Origin: Dryobates pubescens
Taxonomy: Eukaryota > Chordata > Aves > Piciformes > Picidae
Length of the DNA: 64,000 nucleotides
Reading direction: 5' to 3'
Assembly: GCF_014839835.1 (NCBI RefSeq)
Contig: NC_071623.1
Location: 21,514,314 to 21,578,313 of the forward strand
Part shown: piece by piece, positions 46,961 through 59,478 of the stretch
Position numbering within the stretch: the stretch's first letter is position 1
Layout: each line of letters starts with the position of its first letter
Notes under the pieces: generated by a model
What the model was told of the DNA's origin: nothing
Databases searched by the model: none
What the model saw: the letters and a program-made list of their open reading frames with translations, nothing else
Program-made: the position numbers and the translations under genes

Positions 46961-49543
46961 GTTTGTGGGAAACTGCCATTTCCAATTTGAATTGCTGTAT
47001 TGGAAATTCTTAGATCTGTGCTTAAATCATTTCACTGTCTTCATACGTGGAATGTAATACCCACAACTGAATAACAGAACCTGCAAATATACTCTGTAAG
47101 TATGTCACAGTGGTGGTTGAAGATAACACCGCCTGAGATATTAAGTTGTAAAGTACATAAAAATATACATTTTATTACAGGCACAGAGCTGCTGCTTCCC
47201 ACTGGTGACAGAAGCAGTTCTGAGAGGGACAAGGCAGGTAGTGTTAGAGTTGTGCTTATCCTGGCACAGCCAGGAAGACTCAAGGACAAGCCCAGAGAGA
47301 GAGGAGAGGACAAGGAAGGAGGGAGTACCTGGGGACATTGAGTGCTATCACAGTGGCTCCTCTGACTTGTTTCCTACTGATGTCCATTCACAATTAGAAG
47401 GTAGCTGGAAAGCAAGACTAACAAAAGCAACATGCCCTTTTATGTCTCTCTGAAGGATGGCATACTGCAGCTCATGGACAATTAGGTAGATCCTTCTCTG
47501 GAGAGGACACAAGGAAATGACACCTTCAGATTAGGTAATAAGGCATGTGATTTGTGATTCCAGTGGGTGTCATGGGGACCAAGAATGAGAGAATAACATT
47601 TCTTTACAGGTAGTTTGGATATTTTAAATCCATTTTTCAGACAGTGAGGTTCCTACATCAGCATTTTGGGGGATCTCAGGCACTGCTTAGGCCCCTGCAC
47701 ATGCATTTTTCAAAACTAATTAGCACCCAGTAGCTCCCATAGGACTGCTCATGTCAGGATATACTCCTGGTAGATATTTATTGAGCACAAAAGCTAACAC
47801 TGAAAAAAGGAAGGTACACCACAGTGTGAAATGCTAAGCAAGGTGAGTCAATATTATTTTACATTGTATTCTCACATGAGTATTTTCTTCATAATGTGTG
47901 CAGCCTGAATCTGCTATCATCTTGTATCTGGCTAACAAACTATATAGGCTTCTTTCCAGGGGTACACCCTTCTTCTTTTACCAACTTTTCAGACTTCTGC
48001 TCTCCATGTGATGCTGCTAAGATGATGTGGCCCCACCACTCACCTGCCTCAGGAAGAAGAGCATCAAGACAGCTGAATTAGACCCCATTGTCTGTGTTAA
48101 GCTTCAGGGATTTTTATTTTTTATTTAACTTCCCAGTTTCCCACTGCATTAAGGGGGAAGGAAAACTGTTCCAAGGGGAATGATGTGAACCATGAGGTAT
48201 CTCAGTTTCAGAGGTGGGCAGGGAAATGCGTGCCATCATCAGAGGCTGAGACATTTCTGCTGTTCAGCTCCATCTGGCAGGCTGATGATGCTGCTAGCAT
48301 TCATACCCAGCCTTGTAGGTACAGTTAAGTGTGAACGACTTCAGTTTTGCATTGACAAGCTTGCTCCTGCAGTAAAATTGTGCACATCCATCTGCAAGGA
48401 GGAGGAGGACTGGGTAAGAAAGCAGACGGTTCAAAATAGTCTTCACTTTTTGCTGTCCCACAACATACTTCAGGTGAACACTTGTTGCCCTCAGCGCACC
48501 TGAAAACACATATACCCTTGCACATCTTCCCCTTACTGTTCCCCATCCTCCCAGGCCTGCTGCACCCTTCACTTTGCCAGGTGCTCCTGAGCACCCCTTT
48601 GACTTGCCATGGCAGCAGCGTGGTATCTGTCCAGCCTTCTGCCCTGACCTTCATATCAGCCTGTGTGTTCACAAAACACCATGCGAGCAATCTTCTTTTT
48701 TCCCCATAATCCCTTCCATTTCCCTGAAGGTGTTGCTCACCCTTGGAGGGGGGTGACTGTGCTGGTGTCAGGCTCAATACAGGTCCCTAAGGGGTAAGGC
48801 TAGCAGAAAATGGGAGAAACAGGTGCACAAAGAGGACTCTAAAAGCCAAATTACTCCTAAAGACACTTCACCATGTAAGGATGTCTGAGGAATCACTTAT
48901 TTCTTTCCCCCTCCAAGGCCCAGAGCTGGGCAGGCTGAGCACAGTGGACCTTGCACAGTTTCTTGTGCTGTTGGGCACTGAGCACCATGTAGCACCTTGT
49001 AGAGCTGTCAGGACTGGGCCTGCCCACCAGAGAAGCTCATGTGGGAGTCAAGAGTTCCTCCTTCTCCCATAACAAGGCACGTGAGGTTCAGTCCCCTCAT
49101 CTACCCAGTAGCATTTCAAGGCCACGTCTTTCATGAGGCCACACACTTGCCAGGCAGGAAAGGAATGGTTTCTACCACTGGTCTCAAAGTCCAGGCACTG
49201 GCTTCATTTCCATGCTGACTCTGGCCAGCTCCTTCCACCATATCCACATTCCCCTGGATTCCTTTCAGAAATGCCTGTCTGGCTCACACACACACATACA
49301 CACAGAGTCCAAGCACCCACCCAATGATAAAAGAGAAGGAATCACAATGTGTAAGGTGAGCAGCCTGATTCCAGAAGCCACCAGCTGCCCATCTGCACCC
49401 TACCCAGCCTGACAGAACCGTTGGTTTCCAAGCTGCCCGTGCTGCTGTTGCTGCTGCTTGGGCAGGACACTGTGGAGCAACGCCAGGGCAACAGGAGCAT
49501 TGTGAGCTCTGCAAGCATCCTTCAGGAGCCTGGAGACATCAGC

Positions 49544-50305
49544 ATGCAGCGCTTCACAAGTCCACTCCTCTGCCACATAATTCGCAGGGGCTGCTTTGAT
49601 GCTGCTTCAAAGAGGCAGTGCCTGCAGTATTTAAGAGTTCTGAGGACGCTGCAGCATAATGGTTTCAACCCTGTGTTTTTAGGGGAAACAGACATCCCAG
49701 AAAGTCTTATAACAGGAGAAAAAACAGCTGAGAAGACCAGCTTGCACTGGCCAGTATGGACACTTGTTCATGCTGCCAGCCACCAAGGGTGGGTACCCTG
49801 GAGGTACAAACTACTATTAAGAGTCGATCTGCCCACCCACCAGCAGAATGGCATCTTTCAGGAGCTGTGTGAATCTCTGACCACGTGCTATGGGAAGTGT
49901 GTCATTGTGACAAGGGATAAAACGCAGCCGATGCTCGCTGGGGCCAAAGAGGGCAAGGAGCCACAGACGGGAACTCTGCCACCAGTCACACCAGCGATCT
50001 GCATGTCCAGCATTGAGTGTTGCCATGAAGCTGCTAGAGCAAATGGCCATGAGCTTCTCGTTGTGCCTTCACGTTACAGCTACCTCTACCCTATGGATGT
50101 CGCCTGGTCTTCTTTGAAATGGTTTATTATAAACAACAGGGAGGACTTTGCCCTCAGATCTTTAGAGAGCACCTACTCCTATAGGTGTATCCTCTTCAGT
50201 GACTTGATTGTTAAAGGAATAGAGAAGATGACCCCAAATAAATGGAAGGTAGTGTTCAACAGAGTGAAGAAATGGGAGAACTACTACCTTGACACCCTTT
50301 CTTAA
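49544..50305 (+). CDS. FAM243A: FAM243A (C21orf140) orthologue, transposase-derived protein
   Basis: An intact intronless frame of 253 residues corresponding to mammalian FAM243A/C21orf140, which is of similar length and lies between KCNE1 and SMIM11. Shared blocks include QRFTSPLL at the start, KRQCLQYLRVLRTLQ (23-37), GETDIPESL, HAASHQGWVPW (77-87), YGKCVIV (116-122), AWSSLKWFIINNR (187-199) and the C-terminal WENYYL. The order of motifs follows Tc1-like DDE transposases: 'YLDET' becomes FLGET (first acid replaced by G47), 'VHAGxxxGFVP' becomes VHAASHQGWVP, 'VIVMDN' becomes VIVTRD, and 'GHxxLxLPPYxxxxNPIExxWxxxK' becomes GHELLVVPSRYSYLYPMDVAWSSLK (D185 in place of the last acid). The enzyme should be inactive. 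The ATG at 49544 is chosen because mammalian proteins begin at the equivalent residue; the frame stays open upstream to an ATG at 49421. Function is unknown. Confidence 0.93.
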   Translation: MQRFTSPLLCHIIRRGCFDAASKRQCLQYLRVLRTLQHNGFNPVFLGETDIPESLITGEKTAEKTSLHWPVWTLVHAASHQGWVPWRYKLLLRVDLPTHQQNGIFQELCESLTTCYGKCVIVTRDKTQPMLAGAKEGKEPQTGTLPPVTPAICMSSIECCHEAARANGHELLVVPSRYSYLYPMDVAWSSLKWFIINNREDFALRSLESTYSYRCILFSDLIVKGIEKMTPNKWKVVFNRVKKWENYYLDTLS

Positions 50306-50766
50306 GTGGTTCTTCCTACAGTCCGACTTTAAAGGTGATTCGATCGATGTTGAATGAGTTATGGTGATCCAGCCCTGCTAAGCCCTTTCCTTCACAGGTT
50401 ACAAACATAAAAGACCACATCAATAGCACTAATAAGAGAGAGAATTTAAAATCCAAATGTTTATGTGTGTTCTATGACTAAGTTGATAATCATTATGCTT
50501 GTGCTTGGAAGGGACCTCCTTATCACAAAAAAGGGACAAAGCATGCCCAAGATCCAGCCTTCTGCACAAATTCCTCTGTTATGGGACCCCTAAGACCATG
50601 CCACAGATGTAAATACCCTCAGTTTCAAGAAAGAAGGAGCTGCAAAATTAATTCTGTAGGCAAGGCTGTATTTAACCCCAAAGGCTTTATTTAACCCCAA
50701 TGGGATATATCTGCTCCCAGGGAATAAGCTGTACTGTGCCTGACACCATTGTTCACAGCTCACGAA
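50306..50766. other. FAM243A 3' flank
   Basis: Probably 3' untranslated sequence followed by unique DNA. No repeat or gene recognised. Confidence 0.35.
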
Positions 50767-50972
50767 GTCACAGAATCACAGAATGTTAGAGGTTGGAAGG
50801 GACCTTGAAAGATCATCTAGTCCAACCCCCTGCCAGAGCAGGACCACCTAGAGCAGGTTACACAGGAACGCGTCCAGGCAGGTTTTGAATGTCTCCAGAG
50901 AGGGAGACTCCACAACCTCTCCGGGCAGCCTATTCTAGTGTTCTGTCACCCTCACGGTGAATAGGTCTGAAA
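50767..50972 (-). mobile_element. CR1 LINE fragment, 3' end
   Basis: The minus-strand CR1 3' end is visible on the plus strand as CACAGAATCACAGAATGTTA, GGTTGGAAGGGACCTTGAAA, 'ccaaccccctgccagagcag' and 'caacctctccgggcagccta'. It is strongly truncated and belongs to the subfamily with the GTTGGAAGGGACC terminus, as does the copy at 53.6-54.2 kb. Confidence 0.9.
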
Positions 50973-53599
50973 AACATCCTTTCAATGTATGCATTAGATC
51001 TCTGTCAGCTCAGCAGTTCATTACACAGAGTACCTCACCTCCAACAGTGGACTGCAATAAACATTTCAGTGACAGGTACTAGAAATCTTTCTCAAAGGGA
51101 AGTTCCTTTCTGAAGCCTAACAATTAGCAGCTGGTTTGGGCTTCAGAGCATGAAGAGTTCAGTCTCTCAGGATAAAATATGGCAATCATCATTGGGGATT
51201 TTATTTATCCAAGACACTGATTACTGAGGTGTAATAATTTATCATGGAATTGAGTTCAAAAGATTATTTATGAGTGATGCAAGAGAGCATTTCTTAACAG
51301 CAGGGCCTTTTCAAGTTCATTGAACACTTGGTTTTTTTGAAAGTGGCTTCCAGTGTAAATTTTCTGGGTTGCTCATTACTAGGTGTGTGTTTATCATGTA
51401 CCTCTAAGAAAACCAAGACCATGAAAGCATAGAAGTAAGTTATGAGATGGTTCACAGGTTCACTAAAACATTTTGATACACTGAGGCAAATCTGTGCAGT
51501 TTTTCTTCTGTGTGTGGAAAACCATCCACACGAGCATGGTAATTTGGTATGGCAGAGACACCACACCAAAGGGTGTTTCATCTCCCTTCAGAAGAATCCA
51601 GACATGTCATTTGCTACAGCTGAAATGTGAATATGCACAGAAAAATAAGTATCTTTTCTTAGCTTCATCTTCAGCAAAAACACAGGCTCAATTTTTTTAC
51701 AAAGATGGATCTAGCAGAGAATGGAAAATCAGGTGCTTCCAATGCCAGAAGGAAAGAGCTGGGGGCAGGGGGGAGGAGGGAGAGACTGGAGAGGGGCAGG
51801 AATGTTTATATTGTCCCGATATCATGGCCCTGAACATATTTTTACACTGGCTTGAAGCAGGAATTGCTCCACTAGATATTGATGTAAGGGGTATAAAATC
51901 AGTATGAGGGAAGAAGTAGGTCTGGTGCCTGTTTACCACGGGGACAGGCAGAAATTTCACAGTAACTTACTTTACTTAAGAAACAAATGCTGCACACCAC
52001 ATCTTCCCCATGACTGTTTACCTTCACCTGACGACACTACTGGTGAGAAATTACAGTGTGTTATAGTCAAATTGGCACAAACTGGATGACTTATTGCTGT
52101 GTTCAAGATTCACATGAAGAAGAACAAGACCAGACCTGAACAGAGCAGAGTCCTGAACAACTGCCTGGCTACTGCTCAGCCTTACCAGTCTCTGCTACCG
52201 TGGCTTATGTAGCTGCTGGTTTAGGGCCACTACTTCTTTGGTAGAGTGTGATTTCTACATTGGAAGGGTGTATCTGCTTCATTGGTAGGATGTGTCTTCT
52301 GCCACCTCTGATTCTCATTGGAGTCTGTGAGACCAGGTACAGAATCACCTGCCTTCTATCCATTTTAGCAACAAGGAAGTAGCAAAAGGAGGTAATTTGT
52401 GTGACAGCAATTTCTTGCCTGTTTTGTATTCTTTGGTAAAATGAGGGTGAAGCTTCCATGAAGAGTTTCATGGAAACAAGCATGAATAAAGAGGAAGCAT
52501 TTGGTGCCACATTTCCCAGAGAGGGAGGGAAAAACATCCTTTTCCTGCAAAGGACTGGACAAACCTCACTAAATACCTTCAATCTTCCCAGGCTTCCTAC
52601 TGGGAGGTTGAGGACTGGCAAAATTTTTCTACCCAGTCCTATTTAAGGTGTATGGAAACCTGCAGGCAGAAAAAAGAACCGAGTCTGACATGAAATGAAG
52701 TTTGGTATTTTAAGTAAAATCCTCTGAGATGAGTCCTTTCTTCCTCCCCACTCCCACCTTTGTTGTTGCATAAGGATAAGGACAACCTCTGTTTTCTACA
52801 GAACGTTGTAACCCTTTGTATTGAAGAAAAATATTGTGGCTCATACAGTTCTGACTCAGCTGGCAATTGAGGATGACACGCAATGCTTTTAACATATGAC
52901 TAAACATGCTAATAGGAGGATGTCACCAAACAGCAGGCACCTTATTCAAGAGCACTTGGAATAGCATGCACGAGTCTAGTGTCTTCTTGGTAGGATTTTA
53001 AACACCTCTCTCTGTGTGACTGAAATGCACCACTAGAATAGAGTGATTCAAGTATCTCTGCATAAAGAGGCGAGGCAGATGCAAATGCATATGTTGATGA
53101 AGAAGCTCTAACAGATGTCTCGCTGCTCTGAGCTAGCCAGAATGCAAATCACCTGAATTTTCACGATGTCTCATTGACTAATTACTTCTAACTGCTTTTT
53201 CAAGCCTCATCTTCATGGAAAAAAAGACATTTATTTTCCTCCAGCTCATGAAGCAGGCCTGTAATGACTGGCTCAACACACTTTTCCCCCTCTTTTCAAG
53301 TCCTCTGCCTCAACAGTATGCTGAAACCCAGGGTAGAGATGAGACAAACATACTCGGGGGCAAGAGGCTACAGAGACCCAAGCCAGGATTGTAAAGATGG
53401 GACTTAAGGTGTGAGCTTTTAGAACTGAGCAGGCAGAGTGGGGCTCATTTTGTATCATGCTCCTGAGTACTGGGAGAAAGTTGGCCAAGTAGTGGAAAGG
53501 CAAAGGCAAGCAGCATTGCTCAAATCTCAGCCTCTGCCTTTGTGTACCCGTATAGGTTGAGGGCTGGTCTGTTGGAAAGCAGCTTAGGGAAAAAGGATC
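50973..53599. other. Intergenic, no gene recognised
   Basis: Apart from the candidate signal at 51056, no exon, RNA gene or repeat family can be named. Several 60-138 codon frames occur on both strands without motifs. Confidence 0.35.
51056..51061 (+). terminator. Candidate FAM243A polyadenylation signal
   Basis: This is the first AATAAA downstream of the FAM243A stop codon, about 0.75 kb away and just beyond the CR1 scrap. The downstream sequence is only weakly T-rich, so the call is tentative. Confidence 0.2.
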
Positions 53600-54206
53600 T
53601 GGGATGACCATGAGTCAGCAATGTGCCCCTGTGGCTAAGAAGGCCAATGGGATCCTGTGGTGTATGAGTAGCTTGAGAGAGGTTCTCTCCCCCCTGTACT
53701 CTGCCCTGGAAAATACTGTGTCCAGTTCTGGGCTCCTCAGTTCAAAGACAGGGAACTGCTTGAAAGAGTCCAGGTGGCACCACAAAGATGACTAAGGGAG
53801 TGGAACACCTCCTTTATGAGGGATCTGGGCATCTTTAGCTTGGAGAAGAGCAGACTTAGGGGTGACCCCATGAATGTTCATAAATATGTAAAGGACAAGT
53901 ATTGGGAGTATGGAGCCAGGCTCTTCTCAGTGATGCCCAATGACAGGACAAGGGGTAAAGGGTGAAAGCTGAAGCATAGGAAATTCCATGTAAACATAAG
54001 GAAAAACCTTTTCACTGTGAAGGTGACAGAGCACTGGAACAGACTGCCCAAAGAGGCTGTGGAGTCTCCTTCTCTGGAGACATTAAAAACCCTCCTGGAT
54101 GCACTCCTGTGTGACCTGCCCTAGGTTATCCTGCTCTGGCAGGGGAGCTTGGACTGGATGATCTTTCGAGGTCCCTTCCAACCCCTAACATTCTGTGACT
54201 CTGTAA
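53600..54206 (+). mobile_element. CR1 LINE fragment, 0.6 kb
   Basis: The copy starts at a CATGAGTCAGCAATGTGCCC block, continues through 'aagaaggccaatgggatcct', 'gtccagttctgggctcctca', 'ggaacagactgcccaaagag' and 'ctggatgatctttcgaggtc', and ends ACATTCTGTGACTCTG. It is diverged and contains small indels, including deletion of part of the 'aactacctgaaggg' region. Confidence 0.9.
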
Positions 54207-54800
54207 TAGATTTTCTTCTGCAGCAACCATGTGGAGAAGGTATGGAGAAACACATAGAGGAATGAAGGAGGCATATGGGAACAATGCTCTGTGTAAGAAA
54301 CATACATTAAAAATCTGGTTTGGAAAACAATTAAATGTAAGGGCCAGGCTCATGTATATGGCTTACACTGCACTTAACTGTTAGTGTCTGACATTTCTTG
54401 ATGGCTAGCTGTAAGCCTCCTCCAATCAATGAGAAACACTAAGCCAGTAAATTAGCCTAAGTTTAGGCCAGAGGAATATGAGTCACAGAAAACTGAGACT
54501 CAGAGAACTGGGAAAGTGCCACACTATTAGAAGCTGAGGCATTGGAGAGCAAACCCAACCAATATGAGGAAGGCCAGGAAAAAAAAAGAGAGTGATAAAA
54601 AAGGATAGTCACCCATGTTGTGTTTCTGCTGATCAATAGGCAGCAGCTATATATATTCTCAGCTCTGTGACAGCTATCTCAAGAGCCTTTGCCTAGAGTG
54701 GAAACAGTCTCACTGTGAGGCAGCCTTTGATGCCGGTACACACAGATATTTTCAACAGCTCTCTCATCAGATTCAAAGAGGAAGAAATTGATGCCATATG
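54207..54800. other. Intergenic, no gene recognised
   Basis: No gene or repeat family recognised. Confidence 0.3.
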
Positions 54801-55018
54801 GAGATAGACATGAATATATGCCTAATCACTTATTTGTGCCCAAGCAAACTTTTTTCTCTACAGGAACGTATGAGGAGTCCATCACTATGGGGACAACTGT
54901 TCTTGCAACCAGCAGGTATTTCTGGCATCAGCTGGAGAAGAGCCAGCTGGTGCTTTGATTATCCCTCAGGTTGGTACATACATATGTCAATCAAGGTCCA
55001 ACTGAGCAGAGATGATAT

Positions 55019-55438
55019 GCTGGACTTGTTCCAGCAGCCAAGACAAACCAGATTCCAAATCCAAAGTCAAACTGCGGAGCGATGTACATTGTGCATGAAC
55101 ATCCACCCAGCTTGGAGTCCCCAAAACAGACAGTCCCTTACAACCAGTCTGTCTGGAAATGGCTTTTGGCACAACTCCAGGGGATGAAACAAACTCAGAT
55201 TTCAGGAATTTTACCTGATCTGTCTCCACACTCTGATGTGGGCTGTACATCTGTTCCTCCTCCACGTGATCAGGAGCATATCAGACACACAGGGCAGTCA
55301 ACTGCTTCATGTGAGTTCTATCAGCTCCTCACTAAACTTGACTTGAAGGCTGAGGTTACCACAGAGGCAATAAACAGGAAGAGCATGCAACAAGTTGAGG
55401 TATCTTTGGAAAAAAATTTGCAGACTGTGAAGAACTGA
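55019..55438 (+). other. Unidentified coding-like stretch, perhaps a gene remnant
   Basis: A frame of about 140 codons stays open here; its first ATG is at 55082 (118 residues). The translation has balanced composition, with a Pro-rich middle (TSVPPPRDQE) and an amphipathic, coiled-coil-like end (LLTKLDLKAE, QQVEVSLEKN). The 200 bp before it also reads coding-like, but not in one continuous frame. I do not recognise the protein. It could be a decayed host gene or retrocopy, a lineage-specific exon, or chance. Confidence 0.3.
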
Positions 55439-58400
55439 AATAAGCAAAGTGTTTCAAACTAGTCCACTGGTTTCTCCCATGCCAGAGCTGGAAAGGAGTC
55501 TGTCAGAGTTTCCCACAATGCTCCTCTTTGGCCAGAGTTAAGGCCAGGGTGTTGACAACCAGCAGGTAGGCAGAGACACTGACTGAGTGTCACAGGTTAG
55601 AGCTGGGATCAAGGAGAGCTATGAAGGACTCTACCCCAGACAAAATGTCTGCAGTGCCTTTACCGAGAAGAGCAAGACAAGACATCTGGAATTGCTGATC
55701 CCCAAGAGGAAATGTGAGAAAGGAAATGTTGGAAACTGTTGTTTGTATGTGAGGCTTTTGGAAGAGCTGAAAAACATTTAGATCCCTAACTTGCAGCACA
55801 GTGGCTCAAGAGCAGTCTCTCCTGTCCTGAGGCACCGCTCCAGGAGCTCTGCCTTTCTCCAGCATCAGTGTGTTGTGTTTCTGGTAAAAGTCTTCTGGTC
55901 TTCAGACTAAAAGTGTTCAGTGGTACTAAAATTAAGCTGAGTTCATTTCAGCCAAAACAGGTAATGAGAAAACAATCTTGCTGAATACTTCTTCACTTAT
56001 TTTTCACTTTAAGGATTACAGATACCCCACTGCCACTGAGCTCCTTCAAGCAGGAATAGCAGCCCCTTAAGTTGGCTAAGAACATGTGAAAGTTTATGTT
56101 TTTTCCTTTAAACTCCCAACAGATTCTTTCTTTATTACTAGACAAGCATTTTGGCTTTTTTTTTAAAGAGACATGGCCTTTCTGTCAGTAAAAGAAAGTC
56201 TAAAGTGGCAAACACTAGAAGTTTAAAAGCCAGCAATCCTTTCCTTTTCTCCATTTTCATCACCTGCACTGCTGACAATGACAACATCAGCCAGTGAAAA
56301 ACATGTGCAAGGTTACGCTGCCCATCTGTACAAGAAGAATTCTCTTTTGGAAGAGAACAGCTTTAGGGAATAGGGGAGAAGGAGACACACTGTAGTTTTG
56401 TAGATACCAGGAAAGTGTGACCTGGCTCACCTTCTGGAATGGGAACATCTCCAAGAGGATCCTATGTAGATCTTTTGTTGTCTAACAAGCTACACACACA
56501 TACACTTGCTGACTCCTCTCGCTTGCAGAAACTCAACCAAATTGAATTACCTACTCCTCTTTTAAACTTGACAGACCTGATCACATAACCCTTCTTTCAG
56601 CAAGAAACCAGACTTTGAAGTCCCCAGCTTGTTTCTGAACAAAAAAGTGAAACAAATCTGAGCTGCTGTCTCCCCCCAGTGTCAGCCTATTTTCTTGTTC
56701 AAGGCTGCAACTGTGACACATAGAACACTGAAAGGTAAAAAATCCCTGCTGTAACCTATCCAGTGACAGCATAGCTCAAAATTGTACCCTGGTAGGTCAG
56801 GGAACAGACAGTGGCTCTGGTGTGGGAATGGACAAGATCTCTTCTTAGTTTGGAAACTCCAAGATAACAGCCTGCTTCAATACTCCTCACAAGCTCTAGG
56901 TGTTATCTGTGCTGCAGCGCTACTATAAGGTTAAGGAAAAAGGCAACCAGGATGGAGCAGATTTGAAGTCTTAGACACACAAACAGGTTTTCTGATTTGG
57001 CTGTAGAGGCAAGAAGTTGGTGACATGGAGGACTTCTGAGAAAACTACTCCTAGATAAGAACTTATCACAAAAAAGAACTTCCCTGCTCAAGGCAGGGGC
57101 AAAAAAAAAAGGACACCTTATGTAAATTTCCTTTTGCATATGTTTGGCAGAGTAGGGCCCTGAGATTTTAGCACCAGTCTTGATTGCTTCGGATACTAAA
57201 TGGTGCTCAGCTGGTATCCAATTGCTATGAACCTAAATGACTTTCTTTAAAGGGAGATAGTATATCTCTGATTCTGCTTACAGAGCAGCTGTACTGAGGT
57301 AAAGAATATCTCTGCTTTCAGTTTAACAAAACAAAACAAAGCTTATTATTACCATTGATCTAGAAGAATCTGCTCTTAGCTGGGTCTAATCTAGGTTGAG
57401 GCCAGTATTCAAAGGCAACCAGGGATCGCACAGAGCCAAGACACTGCCTACTTTTGAAGCTGCTGGACACTATGCAGGCCTGACAATTTTCTGTTAGGGT
57501 TTGGCCTTGCGGCTTCTCTAGGTACCTTGGTGTGTTTCCCTCAATAGCTGTTTAATGGAGGTGGTTACCAACATTCTTACTGAACACCACAGAGCCAGTC
57601 AATTAAATTGCCACCTTTGCACAGACAGACAACTGCTGAGACCCTAGAGGGAAACTGCTGTTTTACAATGGCACCACAAACTCCCTAGCCCTGAGGCTGC
57701 CACAGCAAGGATATAGCTCTAGCCTGGCAATGGGTTTCTGCAATACTTATGTTCCCCAGTCACCAAGGTGACAGCAGTAACAGCAAGGTTTTTCACATCA
57801 CTGCAGTTCCCAGTTAACTCCCCCACAGTGAGAGCTCTCAGCATCAGCCCTATCAGCTGCACACAAACTCGCCCCACAGCGCTTGCTAGACACATGCTGC
57901 AGTAGGGTGTGCTGCTGTGAGGGAAGGGAGAGGGCATGAGCGAGCCATCCTACAGCCTTCCTACATCCTGGTAGACTCACAAGGTTTTTCCAAGAATCTT
58001 CCATCTCTTTTCTTACCTCCTCTCTCTCCACTGTCAGATTTCAGCTTCATCTTAACTTCTGTTAGCTACAAGGATTTAAGAAGTGCTTTATAAATGAAAC
58101 ATGAAGGGAAAAGTGAAGGCAAATGTACCCATTGGCACTGCCTAAGCCTTTACAAATAACAAATGCCTAACCTTTCGTTTCTGTGGGGAAAAAAAAATCC
58201 ACTGTGTTGATTAGCCTAGTCAACTTTCCTCCAGAATCTGGCATTGTTGGACATGCAGAAAAACCTTGCAGAAGCCTATGAAGCAGGGAGGGTTTTCATT
58301 ACTAAGTAGTAAACAGAGTTCTTGGATACTGTGCATAGCAAAACTGTGTAATAAACCTCTTAGAATGAAACCTCAAAGGTGGCACTGTGGTTTGCACTAT

Positions 58401-58751
58401 GGTTTACACTAATCTAAGGAAGCCCTAGGTGCAGAAAGTGGTTTGAGAAAGATCTGCCTGGAAAAGCTCTTCTCCTGGGTTTGCTCATGTGGATTCAACA
58501 AAGAACCCACAAGTCTCAGATTTACACCCCTGCAGGTGGCAGTCACTCTAAAGAAGCCGCACAGAGCTCTCCCCTTTTTCTTCCATCTGTCTGTGAACCT
58601 TGTACACACCCATGATGGATTCAGCAGTTTTCTCTTCAGAACCATCTATCTCCTTGCAGCTAATCTTTAAAAGCTACCTCCCCAGCAGCTCCAACTGTAG
58701 CATTTGAGTACACAGCAACCAAGGCCATTACTTTTGTTAACAAAGGATTTT
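55439..58751. other. Intergenic, no gene recognised
   Basis: No exon, RNA gene or named repeat seen. The right end reaches the candidate SMIM11 polyadenylation signal on the minus strand. Confidence 0.35.
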
Positions 58752-58757
58752 TTTATT
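58752..58757 (-). terminator. Candidate distal SMIM11 polyadenylation signal
   Basis: The minus strand reads GCAATAAAAA here. Use of this site would give SMIM11 a 3' untranslated region of about 2.1 kb. A nearer AATAAA lies on the minus strand at 59944-59949, about 0.9 kb past the stop codon; which site is used cannot be told from sequence. Confidence 0.25.
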
Positions 58758-59220
58758 GCATAAATAAAGGCATATATATTTTGCTGTACATGTAAAAAGT
58801 TGAGATACAGTTTAAGTCAATGTTACTCTTGAGGGGTTTATTCTTTTGACACATCCTTTCTCTACAGGAAGGCTTCATTCTCCCAGGAAAAGAATCCAAC
58901 ACAAGCTGCCAAGTGTCATGAAATCTGCAGGGTGGGGAAACAGCAATGAGAACAGCAGGCATGATATCCTGGCACCACATGGGCTAAATCTGCCTGCACA
59001 CGTGGCACACTGCAATCAGAGCTAATCACAGCTGTGCAGTGCTGACACCAGAGAACATCTTTAGGGTAGGAGAACTTACACCTTCTTGCAAACTCATTAC
59101 AGAAAAACATGGCTAACAGCCCAAGAGATGGCAGAACTTAGGAAAGACTGAGCCTCTGGAGAGCAGCACTGGGTGACTAGGCAAATAGGGTATTCCCAGC
59201 AAAATCAGAGATGCTTTAAT

Positions 59221-59478
59221 GCTACTCATTCAACAAGGTCAGCGTCATATGCTGGACACAGAGGCCTTGTGGCATGAGCCTGTTACCCTGGTGCAGCAAT
59301 CCCTTGGGCTAGGAACTCAGGCTGCCAGAGAGAACTGCCTAGGACTCAGGCTACTCATTCAACAAGGTCAGCGTCATATGCTGGACACAGAGGCCTTGTG
59401 GCATGAGCCTGTTACCCTGGTGCAGCAATCCCTTGGGCTAGGAACTCAGGCTGCCAGAGAGAACTGCCTAGGACTCAG
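59221..59478. repeat. Perfect 129-bp tandem duplication
   Basis: Two identical head-to-tail copies (59221-59349 and 59350-59478) with no mismatch that I can find. The period is divisible by three, so an otherwise meaningless open frame runs through both. It lies 1.4-1.6 kb past the SMIM11 stop codon, possibly within its 3' untranslated region. The perfect identity implies a very recent duplication, a variable-length allele or an assembly artefact. Confidence 0.95.

Larger units (their letters stand above)
41454..49420. other. Intergenic between the KCNE1-like gene and FAM243A
   Basis: No coding exon recognised. It contains the TAAT cluster near 44.2 kb and a possible LTR near 46.3-47.0 kb, listed separately. 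A short CA run is at about 49287-49306. Confidence 0.35.
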
